Counted from the stretch's first letter, positions 52,046-62,658 are shown. The stretch: DNA of 64,000 nucleotides from Desulfuromonadales bacterium (GCA_014860225.1 JACZKE010000001.1:1-64000), one strand, 5' to 3'. A program made the numbers and translations. Notes: generated by a model from the sequence alone, not told the origin.

Positions 52046-52843
52046 CTACCAGGAGGCAACCAATCTCCCACCGCTAAGATATTCCCTGATGGCATCGACA
52101 TCACTGAGGGAAATATCAAGAAACTGCAATCCCATCCCGGGCGGCATATCCTGTTTGGTGATCTTTTGCGGGTGGTTGACCCACGCAACCCGAGCCTTGC
52201 AGCTGATCGGCATGGGTCGCACAGGAACGGTGAATTCGATCAAGAACTTAGTGTCAGCAGGCAGAACATCGGCAGTTGCCAGAAACAAGCCGCCAGTACT
52301 CAAGTTAATAGAGTAATCAGTGAGGGTCTCCTGTAAACCGCCTTCGTACTTGACTTTCACACGTGCCGAATGCCGGGTATCGCTGCGGTCGCTGTCCTTC
52401 AACTGCGTGCTCAGGTATTTTTTTGTTGTGGCAACGAGCAGGTGGGGGTTAATCGGCTTGACGATGATCTCATCGCAACCCGCTTCCCAGCAACAGTCGA
52501 AATCGTCCACTGAACCACCATGGGTCAACATGATAACCGTAATGCTTGATCCGTAATTCTTCTTGATCCCCCTGCAATATTCCCCGCCATCCATATTGTC
52601 AATGTAAAGATCCAGGAATACAAGATCGGGACGCTCCTGCTCAATGACCCGGAGAGCTTCAGCACCTGTGCTGGCGGTCAGGATCTTATAATTTTCCAGC
52701 CAATTTACTGCGGCTTTTTCGAATTCTATGAAGAAGTTGGCGTCATCAACCAGGAGAATTTTTTTCGCGGCGGCGGATTCTCCCTGAGAATTATCTGTAC
52801 TGTCTGTACTGTGTTTATCTGCGACCTTCAATCGTAAGTTCAT
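52046..52843 (-). CDS. response regulator with PilZ domain
   Basis: 265 residues. An N-terminal receiver domain (about 25-145: ILLVDDANF, LVFLDLYIDNMDGG, IIVKPINPH) is followed by a PilZ domain with RHSAR and NLSTGG, the two c-di-GMP-binding motifs. It may couple phosphorylation to c-di-GMP sensing. AGGAGG precedes the ATG. It lies between two HD-GYP genes on the same strand (97 and 26 bases away), suggesting an operon. Confidence 0.9.
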   Translation of the reverse strand: MNLRLKVADKHSTDSTDNSQGESAAAKKILLVDDANFFIEFEKAAVNWLENYKILTASTGAEALRVIEQERPDLVFLDLYIDNMDGGEYCRGIKKNYGSSITVIMLTHGGSVDDFDCCWEAGCDEIIVKPINPHLLVATTKKYLSTQLKDSDRSDTRHSARVKVKYEGGLQETLTDYSINLSTGGLFLATADVLPADTKFLIEFTVPVRPMPISCKARVAWVNHPQKITKQDMPPGMGLQFLDISLSDVDAIREYLSGGRLVASW

Positions 52844-52868
52844 GATTCCTCCTGCACTATTTTAAGGA

Positions 52869-54050
52869 TCAAATCGACCGCAAACGAATTTGTGCGACCT
52901 GAGTAGCCAATGAGTGCGGCTTGTCAAATTCTTCCAATCCGACAACCGACAGCAGAAGGTTGTGGTTGGCATACGATTCCAGGCAATCTGCATGAATCTG
53001 CTCGAAGAGGGGTGCAACCCGGATAAATGCTGCCATAATCTCCGGATCAAAATGCTCGGGCATTGTGCGACCATCTCCCTTGGTAATGATCTCGCAAGCA
53101 CGATCATGGCTGAAGGCCTTCTTATACGGGCGTTCATTGCGGAGAGCATCATACTGATCAGCCAGCATCACAATCCTGCCATCCATGGGGGTTTGCTCCC
53201 CTCGCAGACCACGAGGATAGCCAGTTCCGTCCCACCGCTCATGGTGGTTCTGGGCGATAGAAGCCGCCCGACTCAGTAAATGAAAAGACGAACCTTCCAG
53301 GATACGCTTGCCGACCGTAGTATGGCTTTTGATGATATCAAACTCTTCCGGATTGAGGGGCCCTGCCTTGAAAAGGATCGAGTCGCTGATCCCTATTTTG
53401 CCGATATCATGCATAGTACTGGCAAGTGCCAGTGTCTGCGCTTCATTCTCCGGCAGACCGAGTTGCCGCGCGAGACACTGGACATAATGGGCGATGCGTG
53501 AGATATGCGCTCCGGTGTCGTCGTCGCGCTCCTCGGCCGCCACGCAGAGACGTTTGATCATCTCTCGGTTCATGGAGTCCATCTTGGCCAGAGACGAAGA
53601 GAGTTCGGCGGTCCGCAAGCGGACGGCCCTCTCAAGTTCATCGACGAATTTCTTCTTCTCGCGGGAAACTTTGCGCGCTTCCAGTCCGCGCCGGACAGCG
53701 TTCATAAAAGGCTCCGCCTGGAAAGGTTTCAGGATCAGTTCAAAGGCACGTTGTTCCACGGCCTTCACTGCGACGTTCATGTCAGCATGCCCGGTCATGA
53801 TAATTACCGGGAGATCAGCGTCGTACTCGTGGATGGCGCAGAGCAGTTGAAGACCGCTGATCTTCGGCATCTGGAAGTCTGTGATCACCAGGTCATAAAC
53901 TTTGCTCTTGAAGCACTCGAGCGCCTTGAGACTGTCGTTGAACACATGTACCTTGAGCCCATGCTCTTCAAGCAGTCCACTTAGGAACTGGAGAATATTC
54001 TGATCGTCGTCGACAATGGCTACGACAGTCTTGGAATGGTTGCTTTTCAT
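52869..54050 (-). CDS. response regulator with HD-GYP domain (RpfG-like)
   Basis: 393 residues from ATG 54050. Receiver (1-120: [23 protein letters not shown]), a coiled-coil linker ([20 protein letters not shown]) and an HD-GYP domain with TMHDIGKIG and [14 protein letters not shown], matching active c-di-GMP phosphodiesterases. First gene of a probable three-gene operon with the PilZ and membrane HD-GYP genes. The partner kinase may be the hybrid kinase upstream (54408-58349). Confidence 0.93.
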   Translation of the reverse strand: MKSNHSKTVVAIVDDDQNILQFLSGLLEEHGLKVHVFNDSLKALECFKSKVYDLVITDFQMPKISGLQLLCAIHEYDADLPVIIMTGHADMNVAVKAVEQRAFELILKPFQAEPFMNAVRRGLEARKVSREKKKFVDELERAVRLRTAELSSSLAKMDSMNREMIKRLCVAAEERDDDTGAHISRIAHYVQCLARQLGLPENEAQTLALASTMHDIGKIGISDSILFKAGPLNPEEFDIIKSHTTVGKRILEGSSFHLLSRAASIAQNHHERWDGTGYPRGLRGEQTPMDGRIVMLADQYDALRNERPYKKAFSHDRACEIITKGDGRTMPEHFDPEIMAAFIRVAPLFEQIHADCLESYANHNLLLSVVGLEEFDKPHSLATQVAQIRLRSI

Positions 54051-54407
54051 GGTGCGTCTCCAGGTTTCCAGCCGCTGGTCACTCAAGACCGTATGCATCT
54101 GGCATTAACCTATGATTAACGCAAGACGCATGCCATCCGAACTATGCCTGTAAATAGCTGTAATCAAATGATTTTTTAATAAAAGCTGGACTGACCACTG
54201 TTCAACGCCTGCACAGACGAACAGACAATACGGTGGTCGCGGCCGCAACTACCTATAATTACGTGATTACTCCCTGTTCAGAACTTGCACAAGGCCCGAC
54301 CGAAGGCGGAGAGAGGTGACAGGACGGCAGGGGAATTTTGTGCCCTCAGCCAAAAATCTTCTTTATTTATGCAACTTTCCTGAAGATAAGTGTCAAGGAT
54401 TTCATGC

Positions 54408-57400
54408 CTAAGCGGTGGCCAGAGCTTTTCGAAGTGCAGAGAAGCTGTAAGGTTTCTGAATGAAACCGGACAGTCCTTTGCCGGCAAAAAGGGGTGTGAT
54501 CTCCTGTTCGTTGTAACCGCTGGCAATGATCACCTTGACCCCGGGGTCGATTTGACGCATTTCACGAAAAGCATCCTCACCACCCATGTGCGGCATTGTC
54601 AGGTCCATTACGACCTGGCCAAGGGTACCGAAGTGTTTCTTGAAAAGCGCTACGGCGGCGCAACCGTTGCTCGCGGTCAAAACCTCGAAACCTAGTTCTT
54701 CCAGCATGGCCTTGCCGACCGCGAGGACCATGGCTTCATCATCGACCAGCAAGACCTGCCCGCTGCCCTGCCAGGAGGAATCGTCTTCGGTTTCATTGAA
54801 CAGGGCGGCCGTACTTGATGCCTTTGGTAACAGCACTTTGAAGGTAGTTCCTTGACCGACCTCACTGTCGACCTGGATCATACCCTTGTGTCCCCTGACA
54901 ATGCCCTGTGCCGCGGCCATACCCAAACCCCTGCCGGTGAACTTGGTGCTGAAGAACGGATCATAGATACGATTGAGCGTTTCCTTGTTCATGCCGCAAC
55001 CGGTGTCCGTGACTTCGAAGTAGACATAAAGACCTTCGCTCAAGCTGTCATCGAGCCAGGACTCATACAGGCTGTCACGACTGCAGTTCACCACACCAGT
55101 AGAAATGGTAATAACTCCGCACTGCCCACCCAGGGCTTCGGAAGCGTTAATAATCAGGTTCATAATGACCTGACGAAGTTGGGTGGCATCGGCTTCGACG
55201 GCAGGAAGGTTCGGGCTGAAATTGAAGCGCATTTGGGCGTTTCTGGAAATCGGCACCTCCAGCATGTGCGCCATGTCTTCAATGACCTCGTTAACATCCA
55301 GGCTTTCGATGACAAACTTACCTTTCCCAGAGTAGGCGAGCATTTGTCCGGCGAGATCCGCTGCCTTTTTGGTTGCGGACTGGATCTGCTGCAGGTGATG
55401 AGTGGCTGGAGAATCTGGGGAGAAGCGCAGCAACGCCAGATCCGCATGACCTGCCACCGCCATGAGAATATTATTGAAGTCGTGGGCGATACCGCCCGCT
55501 AAAAGCCCCAGGCTTTCGAGCTTCTGGGTATGCAGCATCTTCTTTTCCATCTGCTGTTTTGCTTCGGTCAGGCACCGTTCCTCGGAAATATCCTGGCCGA
55601 TCGTCAACAGATGCGGATGTTTTTCCGCAAAGAATCGGGCGAAGAAGTAACGGGTCGACAAGGTCTTGCCGAAAGAGGTAACCATGTCCGTTTCCACCTG
55701 CCTGGCTTGACCGTCAGATAAAACCGTTTCGGCGACGCTGTTCAAGCCTGAGTCCTGCCAGGACTTAAGCTCCCGGAAGTTCTGTTTCAGGAGAATCTCG
55801 GCAGGACCACCTGCGATAGACGCTGCCGCCTGGTTGATCTTGAGACAAATGCCGGTATCGCCATCAAAGACCCGGATGCCCATTGGCGATTGCTCGAGCA
55901 GAACTTCAGTAAAGTTTAATGCTTTGCGCAGGTCATCTTCGGCATGCTTGCGCTTGGTGATGTCAATAAAAGTAACGACGGCTCCAACGATTTCATCATT
56001 GTCCTGAATAACATGGGACCAGTATTCTGCCGGAAAACAAGTTCCATCAGCCCGCCACAGAACTTCATTGTCAACATGGATTTTCTCCCCGGTCTTGAAC
56101 GCCGCGTAAATCCGACAATTTTCAACCGGCCTTGGGGTACCATCTATGACTGAGTGATGGATTATCTCATGCATGTTGCGGCCGAGGAGGTCGAGCTCCG
56201 AATGATATCCAAGAATGTCCAGACAACTTTGATTACAGAAGGTGCAATTGCCGGCACGATCAACACCATAAATTGCCTCGGCTGCTGAGTTGAGAATCAA
56301 ACGCGTCTTGTTTTCACTCTCCCGCAGCACTTTGTCTGAATTTTTCTCCTTGGTAACGTCCTTAAAAAATCCCTGGAGACATTGCTTGTCGCCAAGGTCA
56401 ATCAGAGTTGATTTGATCTCCACGTCGATGATGTCACCGGACGCTTTAATCATCTTTGAAATCAGGCTTTGTCCTGACTTCTCTGAAAGCTGCTGTTGAA
56501 CATTACCGATCAATCCCCACGAAGCTTCCTCCGGGGGATGAAATTGTCGTTGCTGCCGGCCGACAATGTCTTGTTTGTCTCTTCCCAGCATTAAGGCAAA
56601 GGCTTCATTGCAATCGAGAAGTATGCCTGAGTGCGGGTCGGCCAGAGCGATCCCGTAGGTTGCGCCATCAAACAATTGGCGCAGTTTTGCCGTAGCGATA
56701 GTCACTTTGTGCTTCAGGCTCCAGGACCACAGCACAGAACCAAGCAGTGTGATGATTAACGGCACAATAATATAACTCGCGTATTTCAAGACATCCCACA
56801 GAGCGAGCGCTGGTTTTTCATACACACCAAGCCAGCGCGTGTAGATTTCCCGGTATTCGCCGGTTGCCGCAATCGCAGAGAGTCCCGATGACAAACGGGT
56901 CAGAAGCGCACGGTTGCTGTGGGGTGCGGCAAAGCAGTATTCGGCAGATATAACAGGTTGCTCGCTGAGACGCAGATTCTTCCATCCATGCAGGTTGATC
57001 CAATACAGCGCAGGAACTTTTGCCACCAGGGCACAGTCGTATTGACCGCTTGCAAGCTGTTTCAGAGCCTCTTCCTGGGATGTGACGAGAACCAGTTGCT
57101 TGGCGTAACCCTGCTTGACGGCAGCATCGTGCATGATGTCGCCAGCCATGACCAGAATCGATTTGCCGGCCAAATCTGCCATACTGGCGGGGAGTTCCGT
57201 ACCCTCCCGGACAGCAATCACATGACTGAGCAAGGTATGCGCCGGCGTAAAGTCAAAGAAGCGGTCGCGTTCCGCAGAATAAAACATCCCTTGGACTGCA
57301 TCGATCTCTTCACTTGCCAATCCGTCGCGAATCTCAGCCCAGGGACGCAGTTGAATATCGACTTCAATCCCCAACTGCCTGGCAATGGCGTGGGTCAGGT

Positions 57401-58349
57401 CGACGTTATAGCCGGCCGGCTGGCCGTTCTCATCAAGGAACTCATACGGCGGGTAATCATCATCGCCGCCAATGACAATGCGACTTTTGTCGTTCTCAAG
57501 CGCCTCAATCGGGCCGAACCATTTGTTGCGCAATTCACCGAAGGTGCCGTCGGCGATGACGATCGCCAAACCTTCGTTGAGCAGGGCGAGGAGCTTTTGA
57601 TCACCTTTTTTTACGGCAAAACAGAAAGATTGCACGAAATCTTCAAGCGGCGTTCCGACAGTTTTTAAATTGGTCAACTGCAACCTGTTGATCAATTGCA
57701 GGGCAACCAGTTTCTGTACAACGACAGCGTCATGCTGGCCAGAGGCCAGTTGTTGCAGTGCTTCGTCGTACGTGCTGGTCGTCACGATGGTCGCGTCGAG
57801 ATTGCTCCGGTGCAGGAATTCCTCGGCATTGTCGCCACGCAACACGGCAAGCTGTTTGCCCTTGAGGTCGGCCAGACTGCGGATGCCGGTTTCGGTGTCA
57901 CGAACGACGATAGTACCGTGCATCGTCAGATAGGGAAAGGTGAAGTCAAAATCCTGTTCGCGTTCCGGCGTTCGCCCGACCAGAGGAAGTGTCTCCACTT
58001 TACCGTCGACCAGCATCTGTTTGACGTCTCTCCATGAACCGATTTCAAAGGAGACGTCACGCCCCATAGCCTTGAGTGCTGCCCGCAACAGCTCGACGGA
58101 GAAACCGTCGGCTTGGATGTCAGACGTGACAATCGCGTAAGGCGGGTAGTCATATTCGCTTGCCGAGCTGACCTGCAGCGGAACCGGTGCCAGTGAGCCG
58201 GAGTTCAGTGGGTCGCCGGCCAGGGAAACTCCGCTGCCGGACAACAACAGCAGAAGGTTGAGCATCAGGCAGACGATCCCTGAGCGTATCGACTGCAAGC
58301 TGACAGACCCTGAGCGGTAGCTCGTGACTAGTTGTTGTGCTTCTCTCAT
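54408..58349 (-). CDS. BvgS-like hybrid histidine kinase with two periplasmic binding domains
   Basis: 1313 residues. Signal/membrane segment (about 23-45), two type 3 solute-binding (Venus flytrap) domains (about 60-280 and 290-515; DYPPYAIVTSDIQADGFSVE and DDDYPPYEFLDENGQPAGYN), a membrane helix (about 525-545), three PAS domains, HisKA with GGIAHDFNNILMAVAGH, HATPase with GCGMNKETLNRIYDPFFSTK, and a C-terminal receiver with LLVDDEAM and VMDLTMPHMGG. The layout is that of BvgS/EvgS: periplasmic amino-acid-type ligand sensing drives a phosphorelay. Start ATG 58349 has GCGAGAA upstream. The final phosphotransfer protein is not nearby. Confidence 0.93.
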   Translation of the reverse strand: MREAQQLVTSYRSGSVSLQSIRSGIVCLMLNLLLLLSGSGVSLAGDPLNSGSLAPVPLQVSSASEYDYPPYAIVTSDIQADGFSVELLRAALKAMGRDVSFEIGSWRDVKQMLVDGKVETLPLVGRTPEREQDFDFTFPYLTMHGTIVVRDTETGIRSLADLKGKQLAVLRGDNAEEFLHRSNLDATIVTTSTYDEALQQLASGQHDAVVVQKLVALQLINRLQLTNLKTVGTPLEDFVQSFCFAVKKGDQKLLALLNEGLAIVIADGTFGELRNKWFGPIEALENDKSRIVIGGDDDYPPYEFLDENGQPAGYNVDLTHAIARQLGIEVDIQLRPWAEIRDGLASEEIDAVQGMFYSAERDRFFDFTPAHTLLSHVIAVREGTELPASMADLAGKSILVMAGDIMHDAAVKQGYAKQLVLVTSQEEALKQLASGQYDCALVAKVPALYWINLHGWKNLRLSEQPVISAEYCFAAPHSNRALLTRLSSGLSAIAATGEYREIYTRWLGVYEKPALALWDVLKYASYIIVPLIITLLGSVLWSWSLKHKVTIATAKLRQLFDGATYGIALADPHSGILLDCNEAFALMLGRDKQDIVGRQQRQFHPPEEASWGLIGNVQQQLSEKSGQSLISKMIKASGDIIDVEIKSTLIDLGDKQCLQGFFKDVTKEKNSDKVLRESENKTRLILNSAAEAIYGVDRAGNCTFCNQSCLDILGYHSELDLLGRNMHEIIHHSVIDGTPRPVENCRIYAAFKTGEKIHVDNEVLWRADGTCFPAEYWSHVIQDNDEIVGAVVTFIDITKRKHAEDDLRKALNFTEVLLEQSPMGIRVFDGDTGICLKINQAAASIAGGPAEILLKQNFRELKSWQDSGLNSVAETVLSDGQARQVETDMVTSFGKTLSTRYFFARFFAEKHPHLLTIGQDISEERCLTEAKQQMEKKMLHTQKLESLGLLAGGIAHDFNNILMAVAGHADLALLRFSPDSPATHHLQQIQSATKKAADLAGQMLAYSGKGKFVIESLDVNEVIEDMAHMLEVPISRNAQMRFNFSPNLPAVEADATQLRQVIMNLIINASEALGGQCGVITISTGVVNCSRDSLYESWLDDSLSEGLYVYFEVTDTGCGMNKETLNRIYDPFFSTKFTGRGLGMAAAQGIVRGHKGMIQVDSEVGQGTTFKVLLPKASSTAALFNETEDDSSWQGSGQVLLVDDEAMVLAVGKAMLEELGFEVLTASNGCAAVALFKKHFGTLGQVVMDLTMPHMGGEDAFREMRQIDPGVKVIIASGYNEQEITPLFAGKGLSGFIQKPYSFSALRKALATA

Positions 58350-58450
58350 GGATTCTCGCTCTGAAGACCAGACTATGCAGTCGCTGACACGAGGTACAGT
58401 GGCACAGGCTTGCCCAACGTTATCGACTGAATCGAATTCCCCTGCACAAC

Positions 58451-59347
58451 TTATCCTGCCGTTACGCAGTTTCTTCCGGCGGCCTTGCTTTGATACAAAA
58501 GATTATCGGCTCTTTTAATCAGGCTTGCAGGAGTATCGTGTTCCCGGGCGAGGGTCGCGCCAACCGAAATTGTGACAGAAAGCTTTTGCTGTGCGTGTTT
58601 CAGATAGGAGTTTTCCACCAGTAAACGCATTCTGTTGCCGAGGTCTTCGAGGCCACCTGCGGAGACATTCCTGATAATGGCAACGAATTCTTCGCCACCC
58701 CACCGGCCATAAAGGTCAAAGGGCCTGGCATTGGCGATCATGGTCTTTGAGACAAACTTAAGGACCATGTCACCGACATCATGACCATAGGTATCATTGA
58801 ATGGCTTGAAATGGTCGATATCCATGAACAGAATCCCGAACATCACGTTATTGCGCCTTTTCTCCTGGCATCGACCCTCGAGTTCACTTTCAAGATAGTG
58901 TCTGTTGGCCATTTGCGTAAGATTGTCGAGAAGTGCCAGTTTTTCAAGCTCCTTCACCCTCAGTTCATTCGCTTCAATATTGCTCAGATCGGTAAACAGC
59001 TCGACCCCGCCAAGAATCCTTCCTTCTTCATCGGACAATCGGCTGGCGCGAATTGCAACAGGGATTCTTTGACCATTCTTGTGGTGAAGGTACACTCTCG
59101 ATTCCCGCGACTCACCGTCCGTAATGGTTTCAGCGAGAGGACAGAACCCACAGCAGAGATTTGTACCTTCGTCGTCGACATGCTTCAGGATGTCATCAGC
59201 ACATGACCTTCCAACAACTTCATCCGCAGCAAACCCTGAAATCCTTTCAGCAGCTTTGTTCCAGTAGGTGACAACCCGGTCTTTGTTGATGATGTAAAGA
59301 CCTTCATTGATGATTTCAACAATTTTTTTGTACGGAATATTGTCCAT
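58451..59347 (-). CDS. PAS-GGDEF diguanylate cyclase
   Basis: 298 residues, soluble. A PAS domain (1-125; EGLYIINKDRVVTYWNKAAE), with CCGFCP inside it that might bind metal or sense redox, is followed by GGDEF (about 130-298). The active site is GRWGGEEF, and an RxxD inhibitory site (RPFD) lies five residues before it, so feedback inhibition by c-di-GMP is expected. FGILFMDIDHFKPFNDTYGH supports activity. Gene upstream of the BvgS-like kinase in the same direction. Confidence 0.93.
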   Translation of the reverse strand: MDNIPYKKIVEIINEGLYIINKDRVVTYWNKAAERISGFAADEVVGRSCADDILKHVDDEGTNLCCGFCPLAETITDGESRESRVYLHHKNGQRIPVAIRASRLSDEEGRILGGVELFTDLSNIEANELRVKELEKLALLDNLTQMANRHYLESELEGRCQEKRRNNVMFGILFMDIDHFKPFNDTYGHDVGDMVLKFVSKTMIANARPFDLYGRWGGEEFVAIIRNVSAGGLEDLGNRMRLLVENSYLKHAQQKLSVTISVGATLAREHDTPASLIKRADNLLYQSKAAGRNCVTAG

Positions 59348-59700
59348 AAATCAGTCTTTCTGAATGAAGGAAGATTTAGTGCGAAAGGAAGCCCTCAATC
59401 TTTTACTGGGAACCCTGGAAGTTTGACAATCCCAGGGATATGGACTGCCCCGGCATTAGAGCTTTTGACTTTGATTTTTCTATTGCATCAAAACCCCTCT
59501 GAGTGGCCAGCCCCCAGCTTGATCAGGGATCAAGCTTCTGAAAATTAAGACAGTCCACTTCAATTCCAATAATGCAACACGATAGAATGTCTCACATTTT
59601 TCTCACAATTTCATCTTGATTATTTTGTTTGTTCGTTTTTATCCGGAAACTCCGGATAAAACATGCACAGTTTTTGATCCAGAAACGAGCATTTTTTGCT
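59348..59700. other. intergenic region before the repeat pair
   Basis: About 350 AT-rich bases with no gene. A short ATCCGG/CCGGAT hairpin at 59641-59657 is the only structure. Confidence 0.4.
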
Positions 59701-59863
59701 AGTACCCTGTAACCTATAGGATTTCGATGGATTGCGTAGGGATTTGCCGTGTCAGCAAGGCGTGATTTCTGGTGCCTAGCCGTTGCTAAGCAGCTGAAAT
59801 CGGAACGTAGCTGACGCGGCAAAGAACAAGCAAGGTGTGTAAGATTATGGGTTACAGGGTACT
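59701..59863. repeat. second type of inverted-repeat element (MITE-like)
   Basis: 163 bp bounded by AGTACCCTGTAACCTATA and its near-perfect inverse TATGGGTTACAGGGTACT. Internal arms TTTGCCGTGTCAGC and GCTGACGCGGCAAA also pair. No open reading frame. Only one copy seen in the window. Confidence 0.75.
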
Positions 59864-60032
59864 AAGCAGTCTGTCGGACTATACGGGCCGAAGCGAAAAT
59901 TTGGATGTTTGAGAACAGATTTTAGCTCATTTGCAGGGTCATAGCCGTAGCTATGGACCAAAAAGGAGCTGAAATATGGTCCAAACAGCCGGATTTGCAG
60001 CCGGCTCATGGATAGTCCGACAAGCTGCTAGG
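59863..60032. repeat. dispersed inverted-repeat element, copy C (reverse orientation)
   Basis: 170 bp, almost the exact reverse complement of copy B. Begins TGTCGGACTATACGGGCC after a diverged AAGCAGTC and ends AGTCCGACAAGCTGCTAGG. It abuts the previous element without a gap. Confidence 0.88.
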
Positions 60033-60234
60033 TCAAGGAAATCAAGGATTAGAGCAGAGGCGTAGCCTTTTACGCCGCACAATCAAATTCGCCGATTGAC
60101 GCAGAGATTACGGAAAAGAGCCGTTTCCGGACGAAAAGCAGTCCCCGGTCAGAAAACAATTGACATTCCGGGATACGCTGTCGTACCCCTTTTCCACACA
60201 TGACAACACCGGAATTACCGGTCATCTTGTCGAT

Positions 60235-62541
60235 ATGAGAGCACATGTGATGCGAACAACGTCTTACCAGAAGAACCCGTCACTGCAACTGAAGCGCATC
60301 ACTTTTGTCCTCGCGATCGCATGGACGGCTGTTATCGTCCTGATCTGCGCCTGGCACCTGAGGGAACAACACACTAATGCCCGGACGATTGCGTACAACC
60401 AAGCAGTATACGCGCTTGAGAAAGACATGGTCTACCGTCTCTGGGCATCAAAGTACGGAGGCGTCTACGTCCCCGTGAGCGAAGAGACCCCGCCCAACCC
60501 CTACCTGAAAGATATGCCGCGTCGTGACGTGACCACCACGGACGGCCAGCAGCTGACCCTGATCAACCCGGCCTACATGACCCGCCAGGTGCATGAGTTG
60601 GAACGCGAGAGGTATGCCCTCCGCGGGCATCTCACCAGCCTCGACCCGATCCGCCCGGAGAATGCCCCAGACACGTGGGAGGCCGAGGCGCTGCAGGCGT
60701 TGGCGCTTGGTGTCCCCGAGGTCTCCGCAGTCACCCGGATAGGAGATGCGGAATACCTGCGTCTGATCAGGCCCATGCTCATCGAGGAATCATGCCTGAA
60801 GTGCCACGCAACCCAAGGATACAATCTCGGCGATCTGCGCGGCGGCATCAGCATGGCGGTACCTCTTGAGCCACTCTATGCGATGACCTACAAGCAAATG
60901 GTCCACACGATCCTGGGCTACGTTCTGATCTGGTTGGTTGGCGTGGTCGGCGCCGGTCGGACTGTCTGGCATCTCACGCAGCGCGTCCGCAAACGCGAAC
61001 AGGTAGCAGAGTTGCTGCGGGAGAACGAAAAGAGCCTGCGCCTGACGCTCAGTTCCATCGGCGACGGCATCATCACGACCGACCTGACGGGGAGGATTAC
61101 GCAAGTGAACCCGGTTGCCGAAAAGCTTACCGGCTGGCGCTCGAAAGATGCGAACGACAGGCATCTCACCGAGATTTTCAACATCATCCACCCCCAATCA
61201 CGCCAGACGCTGGCTGACCCGACCGGGCAGTTCCTTGCGACCGACGAGAAATCCGGAATGGCCAGAGATGCCATACTGACGGCAACCTGCGGTACCGAAT
61301 ATCGGATTGCCTACAACGCCTCGCCCATCATGGATATCGACGGCCATATCTCCGGGATGGTCCTGGTTTTCGAGGACATGACCGAACAAATCCGCTTGCA
61401 GGAGGAACTTCTGAAAGCCCGCAAGCTGGAGTCCATCGCCATCCTGGCTGGAGGGCTTGCCCATGACTTCAATAATCTGTTTACGGGCTTGTTCGGCAAC
61501 ATCCAGCTGGCAATGATGAAGCTTGGCAAGGACCACCCGGCTTACCCCAGACTGATTGCTGCATCACAAAGTTTTGTCGTAGGTACCAATTTGACTCAGC
61601 AGCTTCTAACCTTCGCCAAAGGTGGACAGCCCTTACTGGAAGAGACCAACCTCGGGCAGGTTATTCAGGATTCACTACAGCTCAACATCAAGGAAGAGAA
61701 CATTAAAGTCGTGCAGTCTTTGCCGCATAATCTATGGCGCGTCAACGGCGATCATGGCCAGCTGTGTCAGGTTTTCGGCAACCTGTTTTTAAACTCCGCA
61801 CAGGCCATGCCTGAAGGAGGCACCCTGCATATTGACGTGAACAATATTAACGACATCAAAATGGACAGTGCTCCCGGTTTGTCAGGAGACTTTGTTGAGA
61901 TCTGCATCAGGGACGAAGGCTCGGGTATCCCGGCGGAGGAAGTGCCCAAGGTTTTTGATATTTTTTATACCAGCAGGGCTGAAGGCAGAGGCCTGGGATT
62001 GGCCGTCGTTCACAGGATTGTAGCCAAGCATAACGGCCACATCTGCTTCAAATCCATTCTGGACGTCGGCACAACCGTGACCATCTACCTGCCTGCGGAA
62101 TCTTCATCGCTCCCGACATCCGCAGCGATTCCTGTCGACAGGCCCGTGAAACCAGTTGCAGCCTCGGGACACATTCTGGTCATGGATGATGAAGAGATAA
62201 TCAGAGATTTAACCAGGGAGATGCTGGAGACCTGCGGTTATCAAGTCGACACCGCTACCGGTGGGGAAGAAGCATTAGAAAAATATGCCGCAGCGGACAA
62301 CAGCGGCAAGCCCTTTAATGTTGTCATCATGGACCTGAATATACCCGGAGGTATGGGCGGTAAAATTGCGATCAAAAAACTTCTTGCCCTTGATCCCGGA
62401 GCAAAGGTCATTGTCACCAGCGGCTATTTCTCCGACGCCGTCCTCGCCGACTTTTTAGTTTACGGTTTCAAAGGCAGGCTGGCCAAACCGTTTAAGACAG
62501 AGGCTTTGCAAAATGAATTGTCCAGGGTCATCAACCTGTAA
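60235..62541 (+). CDS. hybrid histidine kinase with haem-binding Tll0287-like sensor
   Basis: About 768 residues. Membrane helix (near residue 25-45), a periplasmic DUF3365/Tll0287-like domain with a CxxCH haem site (SCLKCHATQGYNLGDLRGGI), a second helix, PAS, HisKA with ILAGGLAHDFNNLFTGLFGN, HATPase with GRGLGLAVVHRI, and a receiver with LVMDDEEI and VIMDLNIPGG. It probably senses redox or a gas through covalent haem c. Start is uncertain: ATG 60235 is used; ATG 60250 and TTG 60160 are alternatives. Preceded by repeats. Confidence 0.88.
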   Translation: MRAHVMRTTSYQKNPSLQLKRITFVLAIAWTAVIVLICAWHLREQHTNARTIAYNQAVYALEKDMVYRLWASKYGGVYVPVSEETPPNPYLKDMPRRDVTTTDGQQLTLINPAYMTRQVHELERERYALRGHLTSLDPIRPENAPDTWEAEALQALALGVPEVSAVTRIGDAEYLRLIRPMLIEESCLKCHATQGYNLGDLRGGISMAVPLEPLYAMTYKQMVHTILGYVLIWLVGVVGAGRTVWHLTQRVRKREQVAELLRENEKSLRLTLSSIGDGIITTDLTGRITQVNPVAEKLTGWRSKDANDRHLTEIFNIIHPQSRQTLADPTGQFLATDEKSGMARDAILTATCGTEYRIAYNASPIMDIDGHISGMVLVFEDMTEQIRLQEELLKARKLESIAILAGGLAHDFNNLFTGLFGNIQLAMMKLGKDHPAYPRLIAASQSFVVGTNLTQQLLTFAKGGQPLLEETNLGQVIQDSLQLNIKEENIKVVQSLPHNLWRVNGDHGQLCQVFGNLFLNSAQAMPEGGTLHIDVNNINDIKMDSAPGLSGDFVEICIRDEGSGIPAEEVPKVFDIFYTSRAEGRGLGLAVVHRIVAKHNGHICFKSILDVGTTVTIYLPAESSSLPTSAAIPVDRPVKPVAASGHILVMDDEEIIRDLTREMLETCGYQVDTATGGEEALEKYAAADNSGKPFNVVIMDLNIPGGMGGKIAIKKLLALDPGAKVIVTSGYFSDAVLADFLVYGFKGRLAKPFKTEALQNELSRVINL

Positions 62542-62658
62542 TTAATTTCAGAATTGACGGCCGTAGACTGCACTCTTCTCATCGACAGAACTAATCATTT
62601 CCACCTGCCTGCCCGCCTTCAAAGCACCCGAAAACTCTGTGCACTCTCCGTCATCACT

